In this document: piece by piece, positions 1 to 6,399 of the stretch
Position numbering within the stretch: the first letter of the stretch is position 1
Layout: each line of letters starts with the position of its first letter
Origin: Fulvivirga aurantia
GTDB taxonomy: Bacteria > Bacteroidota > Bacteroidia > Cytophagales > Cyclobacteriaceae
NCBI RefSeq assembly: GCF_009711475.1
Contig: NZ_SMMD01000773.1
Coordinates: forward strand, 1-7,898
Length of the DNA: 7,898 bases
Reading direction: 5' to 3'
Made by a program: the position numbers and the translations under genes
The notes under the pieces: model-generated
Seen by the model: the letters and a program-made list of their open reading frames with translations, nothing else
What the model was told of the DNA's origin: nothing
Database searches by the model: none

Positions 1-52
1 TATTATTTATATTAAGCTATGTACTTTATGTGTACTATTTATTTATTGTTAT

Positions 53-877
53 TTAGATTTTAAGCCTTAAGGCCACACCATGTGCATCTCCGCTGAAGAA
101 GCTCAGGTCCAACTTGTTATCTTTTTTCTTATGTAGTTCTGGTATTAAAATACCGTTGAGTGTTCCCAGCAAAGAGCCAATGGCGATATCCGTCATAAAA
201 TGCTTACCCGCTCTATATCTCAGGTAGCCTGTGGTAACTGTAAGTGCACCAGCACTCGTATATAAAACAGCCTTCAATCCCTTTCTCTCAGGATAATAAT
301 CAGCCACAACCTTTGCTACAAAGAAACTCGAAGAGGCCACTACGGCAGGGTGCCCACCAAAAAACGAGTTTTTGGACTGATCCCTCATTTTTTCTTCTAA
401 AGGTGCTTCAGAACTATATACTAAAGGTCTGTATTTGTCTACATTGGCAGCGGTGAGTGTGTACATACTACCAGTAATGGCCATTGTTTCCCAATACAAC
501 AGACCCACTTCGAGTGCATCATGTCTTATTTGTTTATCAAACAACAGGGTAAGTGGTAGAGCCATTGACCCGTAAAATAGAATATCACTGTCTTTATTGG
601 CTTGTTCTGAATATCTTGGGGAAGTGAAGTCCTGATTAATCCTTGACACGTCTGCATCATAACTTAAGTTTACGATGGTGGTAGAATCAGAACCACTTTT
701 TTCTGAAATTTTATAAAAGCCATAAATCGTAGCCCCTGTACCCAACAACGTAATTGGTATATCAATGGCAGGTTTGATATTATAAGGCTCTCTATCCTCC
801 TCCTCTGTATACTGCGCAAAGATCTGACCTGGCACAAGTATAACTAGCATTGCGATTGTTGTGATTATCTTGTTCAT
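53..877 (-). CDS. Secreted PAP2-family phosphatase-like protein with altered active-site motifs
   Basis: A 274-residue protein of the PAP2 (type 2 phosphatidic acid phosphatase / vanadium haloperoxidase) superfamily, whose members hydrolyse phosphomonoesters or lipid phosphates. Residues 1-21 form a signal peptide (hydrophobic stretch, then IFA before Q22), so the mature protein should be periplasmic or membrane-attached. Motif C1 is partial: R150-P151 are present but the lysine expected seven residues before R150 is Ala143. Motif C2 reads S-F-F-G-G-H (171-176), with Gly174 in place of the usual Ser of PSGH, while His176 is kept. Motif C3 is intact: R220, then H226 and D230 at R-x5-H-x3-D spacing, followed by a Gly-rich hydrophobic helix. 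The start at 877 is supported by the signal peptide; the next Met (residue 10) would destroy it. It is separated from the upstream PAP2 gene by 105 nt, so it may have its own promoter. The fold assignment is firm. Substrate is unknown and activity may be changed by the substitutions. Confidence 0.88.
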   Translation of the reverse strand: MNKIITTIAMLVILVPGQIFAQYTEEEDREPYNIKPAIDIPITLLGTGATIYGFYKISEKSGSDSTTIVNLSYDADVSRINQDFTSPRYSEQANKDSDILFYGSMALPLTLLFDKQIRHDALEVGLLYWETMAITGSMYTLTAANVDKYRPLVYSSEAPLEEKMRDQSKNSFFGGHPAVVASSSFFVAKVVADYYPERKGLKAVLYTSAGALTVTTGYLRYRAGKHFMTDIAIGSLLGTLNGILIPELHKKKDNKLDLSFFSGDAHGVALRLKI

Positions 878-888
878 ACCTCTTCTAA
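878..888 (-). promoter_or_regulatory. Purine-rich, Shine-Dalgarno-like run unusually close to the PAP2 start
   Basis: On the minus strand the bases before the ATG at 877 read TTAGAAGAGGT. The AGAGG core lies only one base from the start codon, closer than the usual 5-9 nt, while AGAAG lies a few bases further out. It is the only start in the window with any clear purine-rich ribosome-binding candidate; the other five are preceded by A/T-rich sequence, as is common in Bacteroidetes. Whether it works as a true ribosome-binding site is uncertain. Confidence 0.3.
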
Positions 889-894
889 TTCCAA

Positions 895-912
895 TATTAT
901 TCCTGAATAATA
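895..912. repeat. Perfect 18-bp dyad (8-bp arms, 2-bp centre), possible operator
   Basis: The top strand reads tattattc-ct-gaataata, an exact inverted repeat with 8-bp arms and a 2-bp centre. It lies 17 bp upstream of the ATG of the last PAP2 gene. A 2-nt loop is too short for an RNA hairpin of the full stem, and no U-tract follows, so it fits a binding site for a dimeric DNA-binding protein better than a terminator. The region is AT-rich, which raises the odds of chance palindromes. Assignment as an operator is inference. Confidence 0.35.
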
Positions 913-957
913 AATCTTTGATTTTCAGCGATTTAAGGCTATTAAGCTGCTAAATGC

Positions 958-975
958 TGTAGAAAAGTGTAGAAA
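958..975. repeat. Direct repeat tgtagaaa x2, 10-bp period
   Basis: The octamer tgtagaaa occurs at 958-965 and again at 968-975, exactly 10 bp apart start to start, so both copies face the same side of the helix. It sits just after the stop of the upstream PAP2 gene and about 80-100 bp before the start of the next. Tandem direct repeats one helical turn apart are a known site layout for response-regulator dimers. With only two short copies in AT-rich DNA, chance is a real alternative. Confidence 0.3.
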
Positions 976-982
976 TTTTTCC

Positions 983-1720
983 CTACCGTGAGAAGAGAAT
1001 TGTTAAACCGGGCCCACGGTTATAGGTAGGTAAAACTGAGAGCTTGAGGTCTTTTCTTTTAAAAATTGGCTTAAACTGGTGTGTAGCATAGGCCAGGTTT
1101 GCAGAAAATATACCTACCGCAGCGCCCACCAACACATCCGAAACCCAGTGTTTATTGTTGAGCATACGATAAAAACCCGTAGTAGCTGCCATTGCATAAC
1201 CAGCCACTGAGTACCACACACTTTTATGCCCAAGCTCTTTGTGCAAGAATGTAGCTCCTAAAAAGGCCTGAGCCGTGTGTAATGATGGAAATGATGCAGA
1301 GCTACTACCATCGGGTCTTCGTACTTTAGTGAGTCCTTTTAGGGGGAATGTAATGGCTAAGGCCAATATATTTGATTTCAAAAAAAGTATCGTTCTATCT
1401 CCCAGGTCATTTTTAGGTTCAACACCGGCCAGGTCAAGCAGGTAAACAGATGCCGGAGGCACATATCTTAAGTAATCGTCAAAAGAGGATGAGAAATCTG
1501 GAAATCTCTCATTGATACTTTCTCTGACATCAAACTTGTCGATTGGTGAAGAACTAGAAGTGGTGATTAGCCCAAGCGTAGTGAGCGCCACAGGTACAGC
1601 TGATACTTTAAATACCTTGGTATCGGTCCATTTCTTTTTTTTGTTGAGTGAATCCTGGGCGTGCAGTTGTGTAGCTAAAACAAGCAGAAAAATGAAAGCT
1701 AATTTCACTTTATGCCACAT
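983..1720 (-). CDS. Secreted PAP2-family phosphatase with near-canonical active site
   Basis: A 245-residue PAP2-superfamily protein. A signal peptide spans residues 1-21 (basic MWHKVK, hydrophobic core, LHA before Q22), so it is exported. C1 is canonical K-x6-R-P (K128, R135, P136). C2 reads S-F-P-S-L-H (143-148), with Leu147 replacing the Gly of PSGH; PSLH is also found in some other PAP2 branches. C3 is R185-x5-H191-x3-D195. By family knowledge H191 would be the phosphate-accepting nucleophile and H148 the acid/base. Residues around 40-55, 110-127, 150-160, 168-182 and 196-212 are hydrophobic, so part of the protein may be membrane-embedded. The ATG lies inside the end of the dehydrogenase gene with an 11-nt overlap in a different frame, which suggests translational coupling and one transcript. 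This start is preferred because it supplies the n-region of the signal peptide. Likely substrates are lipid phosphates or diphosphates or small phosphate esters; the sequence does not settle which. Confidence 0.92.
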   Translation of the reverse strand: MWHKVKLAFIFLLVLATQLHAQDSLNKKKKWTDTKVFKVSAVPVALTTLGLITTSSSSPIDKFDVRESINERFPDFSSSFDDYLRYVPPASVYLLDLAGVEPKNDLGDRTILFLKSNILALAITFPLKGLTKVRRPDGSSSASFPSLHTAQAFLGATFLHKELGHKSVWYSVAGYAMAATTGFYRMLNNKHWVSDVLVGAAVGIFSANLAYATHQFKPIFKRKDLKLSVLPTYNRGPGLTILFSR

Positions 1721-3074
1721 ATACAGTTTTTGTGTTTACAAACTCTCTGATGCCAAAAGAACTTAGTTCGCGACCATAACCACTACCTTTTATACCTCCA
1801 AAAGGCAATCGTGGATCAGATTTTACAAAATCATTAACAAAGCAGCAACCTGCTTCCAGCCGTGTTTCTGCTATTTCCCTACCCTTTTCTTCATCTTTGG
1901 TAAAAATCCCGGCACCTAAACCAAATTCGGTATCATTGGCTACCTCAATCGCCTTCTCCAGATCTTGTACTCTTATGATAGAAGCAACCGGACCGAAAAG
2001 CTCCTGTGAATACGCAGGTGCGGCTTTAGGCACATTGGTCAGTATGGTTGCAGGGTAGAAAAATCCATCACTCTCAGGAATCTCTCCTCCCAGCAAAAGT
2101 TTCGCTCCCTTTTCTACTGATTCTTTAACTTGCTCATGAAGCTCTTCACGTAAATCTTTTCTCGACATAGGGCCGAGGTCAGTACCTTCAAGCTCCGGGT
2201 CGCCCATGTTTTTGGCTTCCATAGCCTCCACCATTCTTTTTTCAAACTCATCGGCTATCGACTCTACAACTATAAATCTTTTGGCGGCAATACAGCTTTG
2301 GCCATTATTTATGAGTCTGCTGGTCACACATTTTTCTATAGCAAGGTCAAGGTCAGCATCCTCCAAAATTATATAAGGATCGCTACCTCCGAGCTCTAAT
2401 ACAGTTTTCTTTAAATTTTTCCCGGCATAGGCCGCTACAGATTTTCCAGCCGGTGTACTCCCCGTAAGGGTCACTGCCTTTACTTTTTCATTGGCTATGA
2501 TGTCTTCAATCTGGTCGCTTCCTACATGTAGATTTCGAAATACATTTTCCGGAAATCCCGCCCTTTTAATTAATTCTTCAATAGCTGCTGCACAACCTGG
2601 TACGTTAGAAGCATGTTTTAAAATGCCTACGTTTCCGGCCATAAGAGCAGGGGCAGCAAATCTCATTACCTGCCAAAAAGGAAAGTTCCATGGCATTATT
2701 GCCAACACTAGCCCCAGTGGCCTGAATGCTACATAACTATTTGATGCATCACTTTCTTTTGGCTCATTTTTTAAAAATTCCTGTGCATTTTGAGCATAGT
2801 ATTCGCAAACCCAGGCACATTTCTCCGCTTCTGAAATGCCCTGGCTATATACTTTACCCATCTCTTCTGTCATCAATCTGGCGAGACGTTCTTTATCTTT
2901 TTTTATAAGCCTCGAAAGTTCCATCATATGAGCTGCGCGCTCATCAAAGGAAACCTCTTTCCAACTGTACCAGGCCTCATTTACGTCATCGATAATTTCG
3001 CTCACTTTTTCTGGTGAGAGTTCATCATATGTTCTTAAATGTTCACCTGTTGCCGGATTAATAACCTGTATCAT
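1710..3074 (-). CDS. NAD(P)-dependent aldehyde dehydrogenase, succinate-semialdehyde dehydrogenase (Sad/YneI) type
   Basis: A 454-residue cytosolic aldehyde dehydrogenase, full length for the shorter Sad/YneI- and GabD1-like branch, starting directly with the family N-terminus (INPATGE). Catalytic landmarks are all visible: oxyanion Asn130 in PWNFP (128-132), cofactor Lys153 in ILKHASN, the TGS turn (204-206), general base Glu227 in LELGGSDP, nucleophile Cys261 in NNGQSC, Glu358 in ELFGPV and the late LPFGGIKGSGYGRE segment (423-435). It oxidises an aldehyde to an acid with NAD+ or NADP+; the LELGGSDPYIILEDADLD-like core and the KHA(S)N motif resemble succinate-semialdehyde dehydrogenases, which feed 4-aminobutyrate or 4-hydroxybutyrate carbon into succinate. 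No aminotransferase or GABA transporter gene is in the window, so another aldehyde substrate is possible. It follows the hybrid kinase by 27 nt and overlaps the next PAP2 start by 11 nt. The family is certain, the substrate moderately so. Confidence 0.93.
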   Translation of the reverse strand: MIQVINPATGEHLRTYDELSPEKVSEIIDDVNEAWYSWKEVSFDERAAHMMELSRLIKKDKERLARLMTEEMGKVYSQGISEAEKCAWVCEYYAQNAQEFLKNEPKESDASNSYVAFRPLGLVLAIMPWNFPFWQVMRFAAPALMAGNVGILKHASNVPGCAAAIEELIKRAGFPENVFRNLHVGSDQIEDIIANEKVKAVTLTGSTPAGKSVAAYAGKNLKKTVLELGGSDPYIILEDADLDLAIEKCVTSRLINNGQSCIAAKRFIVVESIADEFEKRMVEAMEAKNMGDPELEGTDLGPMSRKDLREELHEQVKESVEKGAKLLLGGEIPESDGFFYPATILTNVPKAAPAYSQELFGPVASIIRVQDLEKAIEVANDTEFGLGAGIFTKDEEKGREIAETRLEAGCCFVNDFVKSDPRLPFGGIKGSGYGRELSSFGIREFVNTKTVYVA

Positions 3075-3101
3075 ATCGCACTTTACTTCTTATAACAAAA
3101 T

Positions 3102-4571
3102 TTAGTTTCTTGGGTTGAAAGAAATGCTAAAAGTCGTTCCAACGCCAACTTCGCTTTCGACATCAACCTGGGCCTTGTGACTGTTTAAAATATTCTGTGT
3201 GGATGTAAGGCCTAGTCCCATTCCACCTGCCTTGCCTGTAAAGAAAGGATCGAAAAGTTTCCTGATTTCGTGTTCTGGAATACCTTTTCCATTGTCTTTA
3301 ACCTCTACCATAAGCATATCTGCCGACATGTGAGTCTCAATTCTTAATACACCCTCATTCTCTTCCATCGCTTCAATGGCATTGATTATTATATTAAGAA
3401 AAGCGGTTTTCAATTGCTCCTTGTCTGCGCTAAATTTTGGTAGAAAGGAGGTAAAGTCTGTTTCGAGTTTAATTCCTCGTAGTTTAATTCTATCCTGGGT
3501 GATGGCTATCGTTTCCTCCAGCACATCGTTGATGCAGATTTCTTCGCTATTGAGCTCTTTAGGTTTAGAAGATTTGAGCATTTGCGTAATCAACTGCTCA
3601 ATCCTTCTGGCATTTCGTTTGATAATGTCGAGATACATATCTGCATCTTCATTATCTTCCACCTCTTCTTTTAGCTGCTCCATCGCCAGGTTTAAGTTGG
3701 TGAGAGGGTTTCTTACCTCATGAGCCATACTTCTGGCGATCTGTCCGGTCATGGCCAATTTTTCTGCCACAAGCAGTTCTTTTTCTGCTTTCTTTCTTAC
3801 TGTAAGGTCGTGTACAATACCTTGATAGGCGTATATCTCATCGTTTTCATCCTTTAAAGCCACACTGTTGATGATACAGTCAAGTTCTTTATCATCTTTT
3901 GTGCAGAGCTTTACCTCAAAGTCTTTTACATGCAGATTTTTAGCCAGCATTTGGTTGAAATAGCTATATGCTTTCTGGCTGCTAAAAGTATCTTTCATAG
4001 ATATTTTCATGAGCTCATCACGAGAATACCCGAGCAGATTTTCCAGAGAAGGGTTAGCATCGATAAATAAATGCTCCTTATTGATGATATAAATTGCATC
4101 TACAGAGCGCATGAATAGCGAACGGTACTTCTCTTCGTTGGCATTGAGCTCCCTTACCGATTGAGAGTGATTAATAGCATAGCGAATACTTCTACCTAGT
4201 AATTGTGCATCGAATACACCTTTTACCAGATAGTCTGAAGCACCCAGTTTCATTGCTTCATAATCTATCTCATTATCACCCTGACCTGTAAGTAAGATCA
4301 ACGGAATATTATTGCCGCTCTCCCTGAGGCTCTTTATAAACTGCAACCCGTTATATTCGCCAAGGCGATAGTCTACCAGACAAATATCATATTCGTCTGA
4401 AGTCTTTACGATTTCGAGCGCTTTTTCGTAGTCAGGCTCCCAGGTTACTGAGATGGTGAGTAGCGAGTTTAATTCACTTAATAAATCTTCTACAATTATA
4501 AAATCGTCCTCATCATCATCAAGTAAAAATACCTTGATCTCCGTTTTCTTACCGTTAGTAATGTCCGTCAT
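3102..4571 (-). CDS. Soluble hybrid: N-terminal receiver, PAS, NtrB-type histidine kinase
   Basis: A 489-residue protein without signal peptide or membrane segment, so cytosolic. Domain order: receiver about 12-135 (acidic cluster D18-D20, phosphoacceptor D67 in LVDYRL, T95, K117); PAS about 144-257, ending in the GIVHDLTVRKKAE linker; HisKA about 265-335 with phosphoacceptor H284 in SMAHEVRNPL; HATPase about 345-487 with N-box N397, G1 box DNGKG (426-430), F-box DPFFT and G2 box GGMGLGL (449-455). The H-box and the GKAGGMGLGL lid resemble NtrB-like kinases, which usually partner sigma-54 activators, and such an activator opens this gene cluster. The HExxN motif (H284, E285, N288) predicts both kinase and phosphatase activity. 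The N-terminal receiver could take phosphate from the CHASE3 kinase next door and thereby control this kinase. The ATG follows the upstream stop with one base between (TAG-T-ATG), so reinitiation or coupling is likely. No Shine-Dalgarno is visible. Confidence 0.93.
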   Translation of the reverse strand: MTDITNGKKTEIKVFLLDDDEDDFIIVEDLLSELNSLLTISVTWEPDYEKALEIVKTSDEYDICLVDYRLGEYNGLQFIKSLRESGNNIPLILLTGQGDNEIDYEAMKLGASDYLVKGVFDAQLLGRSIRYAINHSQSVRELNANEEKYRSLFMRSVDAIYIINKEHLFIDANPSLENLLGYSRDELMKISMKDTFSSQKAYSYFNQMLAKNLHVKDFEVKLCTKDDKELDCIINSVALKDENDEIYAYQGIVHDLTVRKKAEKELLVAEKLAMTGQIARSMAHEVRNPLTNLNLAMEQLKEEVEDNEDADMYLDIIKRNARRIEQLITQMLKSSKPKELNSEEICINDVLEETIAITQDRIKLRGIKLETDFTSFLPKFSADKEQLKTAFLNIIINAIEAMEENEGVLRIETHMSADMLMVEVKDNGKGIPEHEIRKLFDPFFTGKAGGMGLGLTSTQNILNSHKAQVDVESEVGVGTTFSISFNPRN

Positions 4572-4572
4572 A

Positions 4573-6393
4573 CTACTTAAATTTTACTGGTAAAAGAATT
4601 ATAAATTTAGCTCCTCCATTTTCTCTTCCTTCGGCTCTTATAAAGCCATTGTGGTTTTGCACTACTTTCTGACAAATAGCCAAACCAATTCCGGTACCCT
4701 CAAATTCGCTTTTACCATGCAGTCTTTCAAATATGTTGAAAATTCTTTCTGCATATTTTTGTTCAAATCCGATACCATTGTCTGTCAGTTCGATTCTCAA
4801 ATACCTTTTATTGGAATCAATGTCAAAATCTTTTTGTGACTTACCTCTAACACGCTTACCCGTGATATTGATTACAGGATTTCGCTCTAAAGGCGTAAAT
4901 TTTATTGCGTTGCTGATAAGATTTTGAAATAACTGCCTTAACTGCGTGCTATCGCCTTGTATAGGATGTAAACCTTTTACGTTTACAGTCGCATTTCTGT
5001 CTTTTATCCTGGTCTCTAAATCACCCAGTAGATTATTGACAATCATTTCCAGGTCAATTTTCACCATTTCTTTGGGGTGCCGTGCCACTCGGGAGTATTT
5101 GAGCAGGTCATCGATCAAAAACTGCATACGCTGTGCTGCATTGTTCATCCGATTGATGTAATCTTTCCCTTTAGCATCAATTAGGTCGCTGTATTTGGTA
5201 GCTATGCGGTCTCCAAAGGTGCGCACTTTACGTAGAGGCTCTTGTAAATCATGCGAGGCCACATAAGCAAACTGCTCAAGATTTTCGTTAGATTCTTTTA
5301 ACTCTTGGTTTTTATGAATCATCTCTCGCTCAGCCATTTTTCTCTCTGTTATATCAGAGAATGTCACTACGCAACCATCATCCAGCTTCATGGCGGTTAG
5401 ACTATACCATCCATCCAGGTGCTCATACCCGTAATGGAACTCAGTAACCAAAAGCTCATCGTTTTCGACTACAGCTACATACTTATCAAAGAGACCGCTT
5501 TCATATACACCCGGGAATGCCGTACCAAGAGTTTTACTCATCATTTCTGACAGGTCCTTTTTAAGCATTATTTCTACCTGCTTATTGGCCATAGAGTATC
5601 TAAAGTCAACGATTTTTCCTTGTGTATCCCTAACTGCTTTTATAAAATATATAGCACTCAACGAGCTATCTAATACTCTCTTTAGCAGCTCTTGTGTGTG
5701 TTCTTTATGCGACACCTCATGACTCAACAGCTTGAGGTTTTGCTCGAGCTCATACTCAGCATCGTTCTTAATTTTAATGGTTTTATATAGCTGGGAAAAA
5801 AGGTACAGCAATACCAAGAAGGCCCCTATAAAGCTGATTAATATAAAGAGTGGTGCAATGCTACCGGTCGTACGTTGTGAAGAAGAACGCTCACGGAGTA
5901 ACTCCTCCTCTGCCTTAATCATAAGGTCGGCCTGCTTGCGGATTTTTACCATGTTTTCTTCATCAAACCGCAATAGGTTGACGGAATAGGAATCCAGGGC
6001 TTCACCCTGTGTCTTCCTGTCAAGAATCTCATCTGTGATGTTGTACTGCTTTTCTATTAGGCGAGCTAGTGAGTCGAGCCTCTTTTTTTGACCAAGATTG
6101 CCTAACAATAAACTGTCGATGGTATTCACCTTCCTCACCACCGTGTTTTTCGAATTTACATACGGTTGTAAAAAAGTGGAATCGGCAGTAAGCTCATAAC
6201 CGCGATGAGCAGTTTGAGCATCTTTGACAGAACTTATAACAGCCTCTAGCTCTTTGAGCACCATGGAAGCATGGTTTACCCATCTGGCATCGTTGATATA
6301 AGAATTTAAACTTCGATAAGTTACTACAGATAAAATAAGCAAAAATGCTATCGTCACTGCAATAAATATACTGAACGAGCGGAGTGATGTCAT
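4573..6393 (-). CDS. Membrane CHASE3-PAS sensor histidine kinase
   Basis: A 606-residue inner-membrane sensor kinase. Transmembrane helix 1 spans about 8-26. An extracytoplasmic, all-helical domain of about 30-177 carries the CHASE3 signature (AQTAHRGYELTAD at 59-71, then FLQPY), and transmembrane helix 2 spans about 179-200. A coiled linker (205-240) leads to a PAS domain of about 236-350 ending VTFSDITERK. HisKA follows with phosphoacceptor H381 in YVASHDLQEPL, then HATPase with N495 (N-box), DNGIG (538-542), the IFNIFERL F-box and GTGIGL (566-571). The H-box places it in the phytochrome-like HisKA group common in Bacteroidetes. The position usually filled by Asn/Thr in the phosphatase motif is Glu385, so a kinase-only role is predicted. 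No receiver is attached; the obvious acceptors are the receivers of the two genes on either side. It starts 6 nt after the upstream stop. The ligand of CHASE3 is not known for this branch. Confidence 0.94.
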   Translation of the reverse strand: MTSLRSFSIFIAVTIAFLLILSVVTYRSLNSYINDARWVNHASMVLKELEAVISSVKDAQTAHRGYELTADSTFLQPYVNSKNTVVRKVNTIDSLLLGNLGQKKRLDSLARLIEKQYNITDEILDRKTQGEALDSYSVNLLRFDEENMVKIRKQADLMIKAEEELLRERSSSQRTTGSIAPLFILISFIGAFLVLLYLFSQLYKTIKIKNDAEYELEQNLKLLSHEVSHKEHTQELLKRVLDSSLSAIYFIKAVRDTQGKIVDFRYSMANKQVEIMLKKDLSEMMSKTLGTAFPGVYESGLFDKYVAVVENDELLVTEFHYGYEHLDGWYSLTAMKLDDGCVVTFSDITERKMAEREMIHKNQELKESNENLEQFAYVASHDLQEPLRKVRTFGDRIATKYSDLIDAKGKDYINRMNNAAQRMQFLIDDLLKYSRVARHPKEMVKIDLEMIVNNLLGDLETRIKDRNATVNVKGLHPIQGDSTQLRQLFQNLISNAIKFTPLERNPVINITGKRVRGKSQKDFDIDSNKRYLRIELTDNGIGFEQKYAERIFNIFERLHGKSEFEGTGIGLAICQKVVQNHNGFIRAEGRENGGAKFIILLPVKFK

Positions 6394-6399
6394 TCGAGG

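Noticed and set aside
20..36. Direct repeat tgtact at 20-25 and 31-36 downstream of the last PAP2 stop
   Set aside because: Only six bases long and partly due to the self-complementary gtac; no gene context on the left side is visible.
244..456. Plus-strand open reading frame opposite the last PAP2 gene
   Set aside because: It is a shadow of the well-supported minus-strand gene, has no recognisable domain and no upstream signals. The same holds for the other plus-strand frames across the window.
927..958. Imperfect stem-loop (agc-attt pairing with aaat-gct, with a small inner gct/agc stem) as a terminator after the second-last gene
   Set aside because: The stem is short, bulged and AT-rich, and no U-tract follows in the transcript direction, so a Rho-independent terminator is not supported.
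53..1720. The two PAP2 genes as a recent tandem duplication
   Set aside because: Apart from the family motifs the proteins differ in length, N-terminal region and C1/C2 motifs, so they are distant paralogues or independently recruited members, not a recent copy.
3075..3101. Bacteroidetes-type -7 box (TAnnTTTG) in TAAATTTTG at the end of the hybrid kinase gene, as a promoter for the dehydrogenase
   Set aside because: The spacing inside the box is off by one base and no TTTG -33 element is present at a fitting distance; the short gap fits co-transcription better.
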